Origin: Escallonia rubra
Taxonomy: Eukaryota > Streptophyta > Magnoliopsida > Escalloniales > Escalloniaceae
Reading direction: 5' to 3'
Length of the DNA stretch: 64,000 nucleotides
NCBI GenBank assembly: GCA_033065855.1
Contig: JAVXUO010001311.1
Location: 1,612,001 to 1,676,000 of the forward strand
Positions 1 to 12,122 of this stretch are shown here, one piece after another. Made by a program: the position numbers and the translations under genes. Position 1 is the first letter of the stretch; each line of letters begins with the position of its first letter. The notes below the pieces were generated by a model. The model was not told where the DNA came from and did not search any database. It saw only the letters and a program-made list of their open reading frames with translations.

Positions 1-90
1 AATATTATCGACTATCATAGAAACAATTGGGCAAGTCCAAAGATCTACTTGCGTAAGGAAACATTGTTCCAATGATAACGCTGGACATAG

Positions 91-150
91 CTATTTTCTC
101 AACATGTGATTCACAAGGAAATACATTTAGCCTCAAACCAAATTCAATAC
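91..150 (-). repeat. second partial copy of the P4-ATPase pseudogene exon
   Basis: On the - strand this stretch repeats the motif around 1627-1697: the same run encoding LNVF, then SHVEKI, but with about 30 bases missing between the two blocks. It looks like a local duplication of part of the decayed ATPase gene. The rest of 1-300 shows nothing recognisable. Confidence 0.5.
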
Positions 151-309
151 CCCAATGTACTAGAATTAATCCTGTGGTACATATCATGTCACGCAATGCT
201 GAAAGAAGTTAAAGGGAAGATAGTTCAGGGTTCGGATGATTAAACACAATTATGTAAAAGTAGAAAACAAAAAAGCGTATGGTAGCACCAAATATCTTCA
301 TAGACTCAC

Positions 310-1700
310 TGACCATAAGCTAAGCTATATTTATAGCTCTTTCCATCTTGTCCCCCCGTCAACACCCAGATCTTGATTCCAGCTCTTGATAGAGTTTCTA
401 TGCATGATGGTACTCCTTCTTGAAGCTTGTCTTCAGAGTAAGATCTCTTTCGATGAGTTCCGCAACCTGTAAGTTCCAGATGTTTTTAGGTAATGGAAAC
501 CCCACATAAAGAAAGCTGGCATAGATGTTAGGGTGCACTTATGCACTGAGCTGGAATCCCAGCAAATAGATAATACAAACGACGAATGTTCAGAAAATTC
601 TAAGTGCAGGGAGTTTCACGTACTACATAACGTCCACTAACAAACAATAACAATCCCACCCCCTACCCCCACCCTTACCCTCTCATCTTCTACTTTCTCT
701 TCCAAACGCTAATTCTCAATAGCTAAGAAAACTTCAATACGCTCAAAAGTCCGAAATGAAGCATTTTACAAACTTTCCACCAAGTTGTTGCTTCAAATGC
801 AGACTATTGTGCAACTAATAAGAGAAAGTTTGCAATCTGAAACGAAGACATGCAAGCAAATATTCATTTGAAAGATTCATTATCGACAGAATGTAATAGA
901 GATCACAATTACACCTTCAGAAACAGAGTACGAGGAAATACGATGTGATACTGTATTCTTCCACCCGAGCAGTTAAGCAAAATTTGGTGCTTTTCCAGTT
1001 AAGTCACTCAAAACACATTCATGAAAGAAGATAAGATAAAAATAACATTGCAACGCTCCAATTATTGATGTTAAGGCTCCCATAAACATGCAAATTCAAG
1101 GGAAAAAGTAAACAAATAAAGATAATCTAGTTCAACCCCCACAAATACCTCATCTACTTTCTTCTCACGATCTCGAAGGGAAGATTTTGCCTGAATGAAT
1201 TTCTCGTTCCAACTTTCGTACGTATTCGAACTTAGAGTTCGCAATCCAGCAGCTCCTTATTGTTCCATGTGCTCCTTGGTTATGTTTCTTAAGTCATTGT
1301 TTCCACCAGTAAGCCTTTCGTAGATAACGGTATCAGGACCCTGCAAGTGATAAGTCTTGTCCACGTGTTAATATATACCTTAAAGCAATTTAAGTTCTGA
1401 TCTACATGAGAGTTCTCATAAAGCTCTACTTTGCAATACAATACATGCCTTCCATCTGGATAATGGCATATAACAGACTGGCGCTTCCTCATACTGCAAA
1501 AACAACAAACTACATATCAAACAAAGAATCGTCCAGAGGGAACTTAAAGCGATAAACTGAGTCAGAAGAAAACACCCACATGTTGAAAGAACATTCAGGA
1601 TCTCATATGAAACATCTTGAACCTTCCCCATTTTCTCAACATGTGATTGAAGAACATATATCATAGCAAGCGTGCGCCTGAGGAAATACATTTAGCCAGT
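310..1700 (-). pseudogene. decayed P4-type ATPase (aminophospholipid flippase, ALA class) gene fragment
   Basis: Read on the - strand, several pieces match the central cytoplasmic part of plant ALA4-7-type P4-ATPases in order. About 1690-1577 gives a [20 protein letters not shown] stretch. 1493-1431 gives [20 protein letters not shown]. 1340-1149 gives GPDTVIYERLTGGNND and later QAKSSLRDREKKVDE. 476-310 gives VAELIERDL and then [24 protein letters not shown]. Plausible AG and GT sites border the pieces (for example at 1340/1341 and 1149/1148), so this is a genomic copy and not a retrocopy. It is broken: the 1340-1149 piece has a stop where the family has the Tyr of EQYG, residues are missing after GLRTL, and the 476-310 piece has lost the segment before EDKLQ and carries an extra G at the LTGDKME motif. 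The N-terminal transporter part, the DKTGT phosphorylation site and the C-terminal membrane domain are absent. The family match is from memory of its conserved motifs. Confidence 0.75.
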
Positions 1701-1857
1701 TTTCTTCTTATCCAATTTTCTTCCAGAAATAAAGATCATGCAGGGATATTTGAATAAATGACCAATAAATTGTGTATTTGTATTCAAAATTTTAGGCCAA
1801 GTAACCAAATATATGTAGTATGGCTATGAAAATTGATAAATAGGTGTACATAGAAAA

Positions 1858-2003
1858 AGGGTTACCAAAAAAAAAAAAAAAAAAAAAGGGTTATCAAACA
1901 CCCACTTGTTTTTGTAAAAAAAAAAAAACAAAATTAAGCTGCTCTTTAAAAACTGCTCTTTAAAAATTGAAAACAAAAAAAATAAATTTGTCAAACGAAT
2001 ATC
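1858..2003 (-). mobile_element. partial Tourist-like MITE (GGTTTGACA family)
   Basis: The right end is a TTTGTCAAAC block followed by TAA at 2004-2006, matching the 14-bp terminal repeat and TTA/TAA target preference of the fuller copies at 3237-3687 and 54175-54570. The interior at about 1890-1930 is the reverse complement of 3310-3345 in the fuller copy. The left terminal repeat is not visible and A-runs have expanded. Confidence 0.5.
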
Positions 2004-2245
2004 TAACAAATCTGCACTTCTCTAAAGTTTTCATTTAAGTAGGCATGACTCGTATTTTATCATTCTTGACTCTACTGTAATATTAGATATAACTAGCCTA
2101 TTAGTTCCATGTTTACATTACAGGAGTCATAGTGTAAATGATGCAATATATAGTGAGTAATGACTTTGGAAGGGTAGAATTATAAGAGAATGCTAATTTA
2201 TGGTGAGCATGTTTTATTCTATTCTGATTATTAGCTAATAAGGGT

Positions 2246-2250
<5 letters not shown>

Positions 2251-2314
<64 letters not shown>

Positions 2315-2330
2315 TTATTTATTTATTTAT
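2251..2330. repeat. (AT)n microsatellite with a short TTTA tail
   Basis: About 30 AT dinucleotides run from 2251 to 2310 and are followed by five TTTA units. It sits just left of a CGGTT-rich repeat. Confidence 0.95.
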
Positions 2331-2339
2331 AATAATGTA

Positions 2340-2522
2340 ACCCTCGGTTCGGTTCGGTTTAGTGCCGGTTTGGAAATCCTAAACCGTGAACCGAACCAAA
2401 CCGGCCTCGGTTTGAAAATCTCAAACCAAACCATTCAAGCTCATCAACGATACAGATTCGATCGGTTCGGTTCCAACGGTTTGAACGGTTCGGATCGATT
2501 TTATCGGTTTGTTGCTCACCCA
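2340..2522. repeat. CGGTTCGG-rich dispersed repeat, copy 1
   Basis: A 180-bp block dense in CGGTT/AACCG motifs in both orientations, ending in GCTCACCC. The block at 14475-14650 has the same composition and the same terminal GCTCACCC, so this is a dispersed foldback-like repeat family. No coding content is seen. Confidence 0.6.
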
Positions 2523-2537
2523 TAATCATATATATAG

Positions 2538-5009
2538 TCTATACTACATATAAAAGTGTGAATCCTTGAAAATTATTTTTTGGACCACAATACCCTTCTT
2601 ATGTCTAAAAATTACTACCTTACCACACAATTAAGATACCCATAATCTAGATTCTTTTAACAAGTCCAATTGTTCAACTACTCATAAATGCTACAATTAG
2701 TACATGACTATCTTTTTCATTTTTCATAAAACTTATGATTAATAAAATGAAGTATCTCCATTCTCATTCACAACTTAATGCTTTATAAAGATTAGGACAT
2801 GCACATCTCATGACATAAGTAGAACAATTAACTTTGACCACAAAGATTTTTTTCATCATGTACGTTTACCATTTTTTGTTATGTTGTTAAAAAATCTTAC
2901 CCTAAAAATACGAAAATGTGAAAATACCTACCTTTTTCGGCTGCCTCTCACCTATTGTCAGAGAAAACTAACTAAAAAGAATTTGTCAAAATCATATAAG
3001 TACACAACCATATTTCCCTAACTGAATTTGAAAATGATGAAAATGAACACATAAAACTAAAATTACAAACGAACAATAATTAATATTTTCTTTCAGCTTT
3101 TTTATTCCCGGCTCTAAGATCTGATATTATATTTGTGTAGATATATATATGTGTGTCTGTTAATTATATGACATAGGTTTGGTCATGCAAACGTTAATAA
3201 TTTTCTAAGCACACTTTAAAATATTGAGCAACTTAAGGCTTTGTTTGACAACATTTTTTTTTTTGTTTTCAATTTCCAAAACAAAAAAAATTAAAGAGCA
3301 GCTTAATTTTTTTTTTTACAAAAACAAGTGGCTGTTTGATAACCCAGTTTTTATTTTGAGTTTTTTTTTGTGGTGGTTTGCGGTGGCGGTAGCTGATGGT
3401 GGCTGGTGGCTGCCGGAGGTTTTCGCTGGCTGTGGTGGCCAGAGTTGGCCGCTGGCAACCGCAGGTGGTGGTGGCCGGAGGTGGGAGGGTGGTGGTGGTA
3501 GTCTAAAAAAAAACCAAAACTGAAAAAAAAAATTAAAAACTAATTTTTAGAGTTTTTTTTGTCTTCTTCAGTTTAAAAACTGATTTTTTAAACCGAAGAA
3601 GAAAAAAAAATGGTTACCAAACACAACTTTTTTTTCCAATTTCTAAAACTTAAAACTGGAAAAAAAAAAGCTGTGTCAAACAGGGCCTTAACTTCCTTTC
3701 TCTGCCTTTGATTGTTATGGATACTCTCACCGTCTTCTTATTTATTTTTTGTTGTGGCTAATAAAATCTTGAAATTACTTATTTCACATCAATTTTGTAT
3801 TTTGTATCGGCACAACCTTCTAGCTGCCTAATGGTGACTCCACCTCTCCTGCTTCTCTAAAATCTGAATCTTACAAATAAAGATTAATAGAGATGACTAT
3901 CATTACTTTTACTTAGGTATTCCACAATATGTAAATGAACACTTGCCAAGCATATTCAGTCTTTGTTACAAACAAATAGCACAATCTGCTTATGATTATG
4001 TAAGTTATTATGACTTCACATCTTATTTATATCTAATATACTATCATTACCCGTTTAGACAATGTCTAATTGGATACTAGATGAATGGACGGTTTTACGT
4101 ATTTGCAATCAAAATTTAACTTAAAATAATAAAATGTTATCTGAAAGAGAACAAAATGAATTAAATTAATTTCAGGTGACAAAAGATTACACTAATGAGA
4201 TTGTAAGCTATTGATAGCATAGTTGTTGTTTCGTCTACATAACATAATTCTTTTTTATTCAATAAGGAAAATCCTAATAACAATATTAATTTTAAAAAGT
4301 ATTCGTGTATTTGCAAATTGATAGACATTTTTATGTTTTATGGGTTCGAAATTACTAACATTTCACTGCATCTAGCAAGTAAATGCATTAGATACTAAAC
4401 TTATAAGAATATCTTTTTCAAATCAAATACGAATACTATTTTATAAAATAAGGTGACGAAGAACAACTATGATACATTCATGATAACCATTATGCTTATC
4501 AAGTTGGACTACACAATTATATAAATGTCAAAAACAAATAAAAAGTGATTGAAAGCTAAAGTCGAAAAATTATGATTATATAGATGCTGGTATAAAGATA
4601 AATATTATTTTATTAATTGTTAAATGCCTTTTAGTTTAGATTACGCAACGGTATAAAATTATAATTATTTCTACTTCAAAAAAGTGGTGGGTAAGACTAT
4701 CATATGGAGGCCGGCCACCATTAACATAAAATTGAGGTACACCTACGTTCTATAGAAGTTGTGCGCGGTGGTTGTGAGACAATTAACATTTTTTAGATGG
4801 ATTCATAACTTTTTTTTTAGAACAATCATCATGCATATACATATTGATTTAACCTGCCGCTTTGACTTCAATTAAATTAACATGTATATTTGAATCATAG
4901 AAATTTGATTGTCGTAATCTACATAATACACAGGGTTATAACTTTTTATACTATAATCTTGATTTGTCACGTGTTAAGGTTCACGTGCATCGCACGTGCA
5001 TAGTACTAG
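2538..5009 (+). mobile_element. non-autonomous Helitron
   Basis: The left end starts TCTATACTAC, the usual plant Helitron 5' form. The right end has a hairpin with 7-bp arms CACGTGC (4982-4988) and GCACGTG (4992-4998) around the loop ATC. After a 7-bp spacer it ends in CTAG (5006-5009) followed by T, as expected for Helitron insertion between A and T. About 2.5 kb with no Rep/helicase coding sequence, so it depends on an autonomous relative. A Tourist-like MITE (3237-3687) is nested inside. The exact 5' base is uncertain because the base before TC is G. Confidence 0.7.
3237..3687 (+). mobile_element. Tourist-like MITE with GGN-rich core, copy 1
   Basis: The ends are inverted repeats (GGCTTTGTTTGACA at the left, TGTCAAACAGGGCC at the right). 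They are flanked by TAA (3234-3236) and TTA (3688-3690), as in PIF/Harbinger-derived Tourist MITEs. Inside are A and T homopolymers, then a GGTGG/GGCGG-rich core at about 3370-3500, then more homopolymers. The 99-codon frame across it is low-complexity and not a gene. It is nested in the Helitron at 2538-5009. Confidence 0.7.
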
Positions 5010-5010
5010 T

Positions 5011-7470
5011 ACTTAAAAAAGTGTGGATATGTTTAAATTATTTTTTGGACAAAAATACCCTTTGCATATCTATGAATCACTCAATTGCCATTCAAATGCA
5101 ATTAATATACCTAAAATCTAGATTCTTTTAATAACTCCACTTTTTCACACTTATAAATATTGCAATTAATACGTTAATGTATTTTTCATGTCATCTATAG
5201 CTTTATGCTTGGTATAGATTAGGTTATGAAAGACCTTGATGAGCATAACATCTTACGTAATAATTTCAACAATTTTCTTTTTTTAAATGACCATTAGTTA
5301 ATCATGGTTTTTGCTTTTCGATAGACAAATCCGACTTTTGTACTTTTTAACTGATAATTGAATCTGCCTTTTATGTTAGCAATAATATTTTGCTAATACA
5401 CTTCAAAAAAGAAAAGGTAAAAAATTGGGCATTTTTAGTCTCTTTCACTTTCTTGCATTTAGCTAAGACTTTCACACTTACAAAAGTAATAGCAATTAGT
5501 ACATGAATGTATTTTTTTTATGTCATATATAACTTGATGCTTGGTATAGATTAGGTTATGAAAGACCTTAATGAGCATAACAACTCATGTAATAATTTCA
5601 GCAATTTTTTTTAAATGAACATTAGTTAATAATGGGTTTTGCTTTCCATAGATAAATCCCACTTTTGTAAATTTTTAACTGATAATTGAATATGCTTTTA
5701 TCTTGGCAATGATATTTTGTTAATACACTTCAATCAAAAAGGAAAGGTAAAAAATTGGATATTTTTAGTGTCTTTCACTTTCTTGCGTTTGGCTAAGACC
5801 TGATAATATATGGGAGGTATGTGTACGTGTGTCTTTAGTGGATGTATGGATTTTATTTCTTGGACAAAAATGCCCTTATACACTTTTACAAACTACATTA
5901 ATGTATTTTAAATGTTACCACATCAGTAACTGCCAACCTATCTCAAAGCCCATTCGTTTTTCCTCTTACTGCAAATCAATTATACACCTTCATACATCTT
6001 CAATAATTCAAATTTTGTGACTCTTCGTCTCCATATTGTCAAGTGACCAGATGATTAACATCTATGCATGTTGTTCAAAGTTTGTTTAGAGGTAAATTAT
6101 TTTATGTTCTAACCCTTGATTGCTAAATATTCCGTATAACAAAGGCTAATTGATATCCTTCTACTTCTGTAAGTTCGAAACAAATTTTGATATGTGAGTT
6201 TATGTAGGTTCGGGCTCTATAGAGTTAAAACTTCTTAATCTCTTATGCTCTTTACACACTTGACTTTTTTTTAAGATGAGGCTTGATAACTCTAGGGTTT
6301 ATTCTAGGTGTCAGCTTTCAATGTAGGCATCAAAATATTACCAGCACTAAGATTTTATAGATAATTTACCCGAAAAAAATGGTCTAGATAAAATAGTGAG
6401 AGCCAAAACTTTACTTTTCAGGATCGGACATTTTATTCGGTGTTACTGATAGCCAGTATAATTGATAAGTCTCATGTTTAAGTCGTTAATAACTTTGAAA
6501 ACATCTCATGTACTATATTAGAGTTATCGACTGGGAAGCGAACAATCCTAACTCCTCCGGAATAAATTTATTAGGATATTCTTCCAAATTTGTGAACCTG
6601 TAAACTTTATTTGAGTATGCGTGCGGTTTGAATATTCTATTCTCATATATGATGAGGTCATTTTTTCTCTTCTATAAATTACGTCTCAGAGGTTTAACCA
6701 AAAAAAGAAGTGAAGGAAAATCATTGCTAAAAGCTAAAAATAAGATTAAATAAGATAAAATCATTTGTGAATTAAAAAAAAATTTGAAGAAACATATTCA
6801 TAGTCACCCAAAAATAGCCATGGCCACCGAGAATAGCCTACAAAGTTATATTTTAATCATTGTTGTTGAAAAATTACTACACAATACCTTTTTAAGGATA
6901 CACGCTGAAGTTATATGTCAATGACTCATTTAACCTAAGTTAGCATTTGGAAAATACAACTCTCTATATCTTTAATAGATATAAAACTTTGGTATTAACA
7001 AGACGTCTAATACGCTAGCTACATTAGTGCTGCATGAATGTAAATATTTTATCTCTAATATAGATGAAATATTTTTTTAACGGACCGATAAAACAAGGGA
7101 GGGGTTATCGAAAAACTTTGACCACTAGGCTTAGAAAGAGAAATTTTAGCCCTTGATCTCAGAAGGTGGTTGTTTTATGCCTTGTTAGATTGTTGCATCG
7201 ACTTATTTTTGGTCTTTAACGTTATACACTTGGTTGTAAAAGATAATCATCATGCTTATGCCATGTTTATGAAAATGCGTTTCGCGACCAAATATTTTGA
7301 TTTGTGTCTATATTTTCATATGTCAGTTGCTGCGCAACTAATATGTTGAATTGCATATGTAACATCTATTAATTCCTTACTTGATTTTCATTGTGATGCA
7401 TACTAACTTTACGGACTATGAACCTTCTAAAACATTGATTTTCACGTGCATAGCTCGTCGACTCAACTAG
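5011..7470 (+). mobile_element. second Helitron-like unit directly downstream of the first
   Basis: Just after the first Helitron, the sequence at 5016-5060 resembles that element's own 5' region (a GTGTGGA block, then ATTATTTTTTGGAC, then ATACCC). The unit ends at 7467-7470 with CTAG followed by T, after a decayed hairpin beginning CACGTGCAT (7444-7452). The canonical TC start is not clear, so the 5' end may be truncated. It holds the direct repeat at 5138-5802. A further GGATTTTATTTCTTGGACAA block at about 5846 suggests another nested start. No transposase coding sequence is seen. Confidence 0.5.
5138..5802 (+). repeat. 332-bp direct tandem duplication inside the Helitron-like unit
   Basis: Two adjacent copies, about 5138-5470 and 5471-5802, run in the same order: CACACTTA, GCAATTA, a block around CTTGGTATAGATTAGG, ATGAGCATAACA, CTGATAATTGAAT, GGTAAAAAATTGG and TTTCACTTTCTTGC. 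Matching landmarks lie 332 bases apart (5211 and 5543). The copies differ at many positions, so the duplication is not recent. Confidence 0.85.
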
Positions 7471-8204
7471 TTTCTAGTAAAAAAGACCCATCTTTTCAAT
7501 AGTTTTTCGAGGACTTAAATTCGACAAAACTACAACTAGGACTTTCATCCAATTTGACTTTAAAAACTGAATTGTCTATTGTTATCTTATATTGTAACTT
7601 CACTAGGGCTTCACTGCCCTTTGCACCAATATTTTCTTTCACCGGTTGTGTTTGAGTTTGACTCTTAATTAAAAGGCTTGGACAACCGGTGATGTCTAAC
7701 GCTTTTAGTGTTAGCAAAATGTTAAATTGAGGTCCATTTTGTCCTATACAAGGCAACTGATTATGTTTGGTTCGCCTTTTTGTTATTTTTTATTTTCACG
7801 TTTTTAGAGAAAAATAGTTGTGTTTGTTTACTATCTTCAAAGTCCAAATCTAGAGGCTACTCTTATTGCTATCCCAGATATATTATTTGTCAAAATAATT
7901 AGTACTTTGAAGTAGTTTTACCACATGTTTCAACATCTACACATTGTTTTAACAAACACTTCAAAAAACGTCGAATTTACCTTTTTGTCCAAACACTATA
8001 AACCATTACATTACAAATTATACTCTTACCCATAGTTAGAAGTATCGTACCGAAAAATGTACTGGTTTTTTTTTTTGTATATTGGTACGTACTGATACTA
8101 GTACTATCGGTACCATCTCAAATTTCAAAGCAACTATCTAAGTCATGAATAATGAAATGTTGAAAGAACTTCTCGGGCACCTGCTCTCTCTCTCTCTAAA
8201 CTAA
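7471..8204. other. intergenic, no assigned gene
   Basis: AT-rich sequence between the Helitron-like unit and a MITE. A - strand frame at 7756-7496 (86 codons) contains LKALDITGCPSLL, which recalls a leucine-rich repeat, but the remainder matches nothing I recognise and no exon structure is evident. I do not call it a gene. Confidence 0.4.
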
Positions 8205-9193
8205 GAGTGTTTTTGACAAAGTTTGGGCGAAAACTCGTGATTGTTTGATACAAAATATTGTCAAAATCAGTTTTCACTTCTTTTCTTTTTCTCTTCATGG
8301 TTGATATATCCCTTGTTAGCCTCACACACAGATTGCCACCAACAACCACTCATTAGCCATGATGCCATCACCGCTCGTGCCCACCTACCACCATCACGGT
8401 GTGACCACCTGTCGTCTCCGTCCTTGCAACGATCGTCGAAATGCCATTTTCGTGCACATCTGGCATAGATGTGTGAGTTCAGAGAAGAACTAAAAATCTT
8501 TAACTTTTTTTATATTTTGGCTCCGCAAAATGGTGGTTATCGTTAATGGACAGGTGGTGGTCGTCCAGCGTATGATGGCGGTTATAGTGTGATAGGAGGT
8601 GGTTAGAGATATGGTGATAAGGATGATATGGTTGTTATGTTTGTGGTTGTAGTTGTGGTTATGGTGGTTACGATTTGTGTTGGTTTTTCGGGTAGTGGTG
8701 ATGTCATGTGGTTAGGAGTGGTGGTGTTGGATGGTAACGACGACGGCGACAATATTTATGGTGGTGGTGATGGGTACGAATGTGGTGGTGGTGTTGGCCT
8801 GTGGACATGGTGATTAGCAGTGTGGAGGGTTAGTGTGGAGGGTTAGGTGTTCAAGGGTGTTAGACAACATCAGTGGAGGTGGTGGTGACAGATCGACAAT
8901 CAGTGACTACGGGTGGTTGGCAGTTTTGGTATTTGGCGCTGATAGGTGTTGGTGATGAAGATTGAAAGGAAGAATTGCTTTCCAACCAAAGTTGAAAGAT
9001 AGATTTTAAAAAAAAAAAATTTGAAAACTCGAAAAAGAAGTTTTAAAAAATAGCTCCATGTTGAAAAGTGAAAATTGGTTTATAAAACTGAAGGAAAAAA
9101 AAAACAAAAATTGTCTGTTAAACATCGATATCATTTTCCGCTTTTAAAGCTTAACAAAAAATTAAAAACGAAAAAATGGTTTCAAACGCTACC
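8205..9193 (+). mobile_element. larger Tourist-like MITE with GGT-rich core
   Basis: The left end GAGTGTTTTTGACA after TAA (8202-8204) and the right end TTTCAAACGCTACC before TGA resemble the terminal repeats of the 3237-3687 and 54175-54570 elements. The interior runs CCACC-rich at 8370-8420 and then GGTGG-rich at 8530-8910, with A-rich arms near 9000-9190. Open frames across the GGT part encode only Val/Gly/Met-rich low complexity. About 1 kb, so the core is longer than in its relatives. Confidence 0.45.
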
Positions 9194-10808
9194 TGAATAA
9201 AAAAAAAAATAATATCATTGGTTTTAACTTAAAACGTATGCCTAAAAAGAAAAGCATTTTCACTTAAATCCTCATAATCATGAGTGTTACCCCTTCTTGA
9301 AATCCTCCCAAACTCTTTTCAACAAAATTAGGGTTGAAAAATGGATGGAAAACAATATATATGCATTTTCTTTGGAATTTATCCTTTTTTTTTATGACAT
9401 TGGGAAAGGGTAAGGCCCATGCTTGTTTTCATCCTTTCCACAAAATAAATATATATATATTTTCATGGTTTTAGAAACAAGCAAACGAAATCAACAATGC
9501 TATCTTTGTTTTTGGATTCTTCGCTCATGCTACAAGCGATATCAACATTAACTTTTTCAAAAAAAATAAAATTTGGTGAAAGTTTGATTCCAAAGAAAAT
9601 AAGAATAAGAGAAGATATAACATGCAAAAAATGCGAGTCATTGATGTTAGCAACACTAAAACCTTTTATTTTTTCTTTCATAAAATGCATGAACAAAAAA
9701 TCTACCACCCCATTCAGTCACAATGAAATTAAAGAAACAAGTTTACAAGTCAAATTTTAGAATATCAATTGGAAGAAGAATTACTCCCTCCGTCTTATTA
9801 ATTTTAATGCCCATAAATGTTGGATTTATTCATATAGTGTTTACATTCTTATGTATCAATACAAATATATAAAAGACGAGTTTATCTTACATAAATATGA
9901 TAATAACAATAATACAAATATGCAAAAGACAAGTTTATCTTCGGTTCTGCACTAAATGTCATTTTTTCATATTCTATCTATTTTTTTATTTCTCCATTAG
10001 TTTGCGGGCAATGGGGGGCTTATCGGTGTCTAGTAATGCCTCAGTCTTTTATAAAGTATGTCACCTCTCCTTTGATATGTAGACCATTGTTAGATATTAA
10101 CTCACGAGAGACACTATAGCATCGATTGATGTTGGTTCTGCGCTAAATGTCATCTTTTCATATTCTATCTATTTTTTATTGAATTTGTTTAGATGTGTTG
10201 TATTGTAACTAAGGGGCTACGTTCAGTGTACTAAACTAACAATCGACAAAATACACCAGATTTTACCTACATATATTTTTCTTTTTTTTCCTCTCTAATT
10301 AAAAAGGGGTAGCATAACACCAATAGTTTCAAAGTTTATACATTGAATTTAAACTCTTGTTAGATATTAACTCCCTTCGAATTCTCCTATTAGACAGAAT
10401 AAACATCAAATCGAATGAAAGCTTGCAAATTTTCACAAAGATGTATAACTTGAAAAATAACAAATAATAGCAAAAATGTGTTATGACTTTGTTGAGACTT
10501 AAACTAAATAACAGCCGATCTTATCTTGTTGTTAGCATGATATTGCTTCTGATTAGCATCTATTACCCAATGCTTGTAACCTCGATAGAAGAAAATGCAC
10601 ATCATATTGTATTCTTTTGCAATTATTTTACTTAAATTTAGAACCACTACTCAATATATCATAAATCAGTTTTTATTATTAATAAATAATAAAGTTATTT
10701 CTTTTTAACTTAATTGAAAACAAGCATCTATCCTTAGCTTATGTTATAATGAGAAGAAATGATATTTGGGATTTTTACATTTTCTTTTAATTCTTTTATG
10801 TTTTACCT
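9194..10808. other. intergenic AT-rich stretch with a Stowaway-type terminus and a short duplication
   Basis: At 9784 there is a CTCCCTCCGTC terminus typical of Stowaway MITEs, with no partner end nearby, so it is a fragment. A block GGTTCTGC(A/G)CTAAATGTCAT followed by TTTTCATATTCTATCTAT occurs at about 9940 and again at about 10133. No gene is recognised. Confidence 0.4.
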
Positions 10809-12122
10809 ATAAAATTTAGGATAAATTACACATAGCACTATTGATGTTTGCCATAATTTACACACGGTGCCTATTAAGATTTTTTTTACTCCCCACCCCC
10901 ATAGTTTGTCATTGTGTTCCATGAGACCCATTTCTGTGAAGGCAACGTGAGAAAAAATTAGGGCAACGTTGACTTGTTACGATACACCAAAAATGCCCGT
11001 TATGTCTTCCTTCCTTTTTCTCATCACAAAAAGCTTAACTACCGCCGCCACTGATGCCTGCCATCGCTGTTGACGGCCAGCTGCTGCCCCCACACATACA
11101 CATGCACATACACACATAGAAATTCATGGAGAAAACAAAAAGTTAGAGAGATAAGAGGTAGATAAAGAAAAAAAAAAGAAAAAGCAAGGCAAAGAGAGAA
11201 ACAAAGGGGGACGGGAAACAGAAAGAGTAGAATAAGGGACAAAGAGAGAGAGAGAGAGCATATCAATGGGGGTAATGGCGTCCTCCACTGCTGGTGAGCA
11301 TCGACCAATTGGACGACTGACGAACGGACGATCTACCCTGGTGACTGCCGACATCGAAGGCAACGAAAGCCGGCAACAAGTTGCATCCATTAGTGCTGAT
11401 CGACACCACCAGCGACGATGGGTGACCACCGACGACGGTGGATCTCGAGGCGAAGAAGATTTTTGGGGGAGTTTGATAGCAAGTGTATTTTTTGAGTTGT
11501 GCAGGTGATCGACGGGGAGGATGTTGGTGATGCGCCAATGATAAGGAGGCTAATGGAAAGAGGCCGCGGAGGGTGATTGGGCATATGATTGTGGCCGGTG
11601 ATAGTGGTGCTGTGATTGGGTATATGATGGTGACCGGTGATGGTGGTGCTGCAGCGGTGGTTGTTGTCTTCGCCCTGGTGGGCGATGTTAGAGCCAGCGG
11701 TGCTGTGATGAGACCGGCGCTGACAGTGATTTGGGTGAAGCCGTGGGGTGGTGGTGATGATGTAGTTGTGTTGGTGGTGCCGTCGGCGATGAACCTACTG
11801 ATGATATCAATATCATTTCATTAGTTAAGCCCGTAAATTTCGCGATAATTTTTTGTTCACATGGTAGTGATTTCGCCACTAACCGGAGAAAGTGACCGGC
11901 AATTGATCCAGTGCGGTGAGAAATATGTACAACTGCTATGGGGATGGTGTTTGGGTAAACTTATTTGTTTATGAGGGTATTAACGTCTTTTTATCGATTA
12001 CGTTAATTCTGTTAACTGAAAAATAAAAATATATATCTTAGCATAATAAAAATACTTAATAAACGCCGTGAATAATTTATGATAAAGTGAAGAATACTGT
12101 GTATAATTTATCCTAAAATTTA
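10809..12122 (+). mobile_element. 1.3-kb non-autonomous TIR element
   Basis: The left end (10809-10836) reads TTTAGGATAAATTACACA within a longer match. The right end (12097-12122) is its inverted copy, containing TATAATTTATCCTAAAATTT. TACCT lies at both outer edges (10804-10808 and 12123-12127) and may be the target duplication. The core at 11040-11810 is rich in GGTGG/CCACC, with an AG-rich stretch at 11160-11260; the several 60-100-codon frames there overlap on both strands and look like composition artefacts. The superfamily is not certain. Confidence 0.55.

Noticed and set aside
7496-7756. Possible leucine-rich-repeat fragment
   Set aside because: Only a short LKALDITGCPSLL motif is suggestive. 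The rest does not repeat, and there is no neighbouring resistance-gene sequence.
8628-8813. Val/Gly-rich 61-codon frame
   Set aside because: Translation of GGTGG repeats in a MITE core. The GGN cores at 3224-3523 and 13855-14112 were rejected for the same reason.
11039-11824. Overlapping 60-100-codon frames
   Set aside because: They lie in the GGTGG/CCACC-rich core of a TIR element and overlap on both strands without any known motif.
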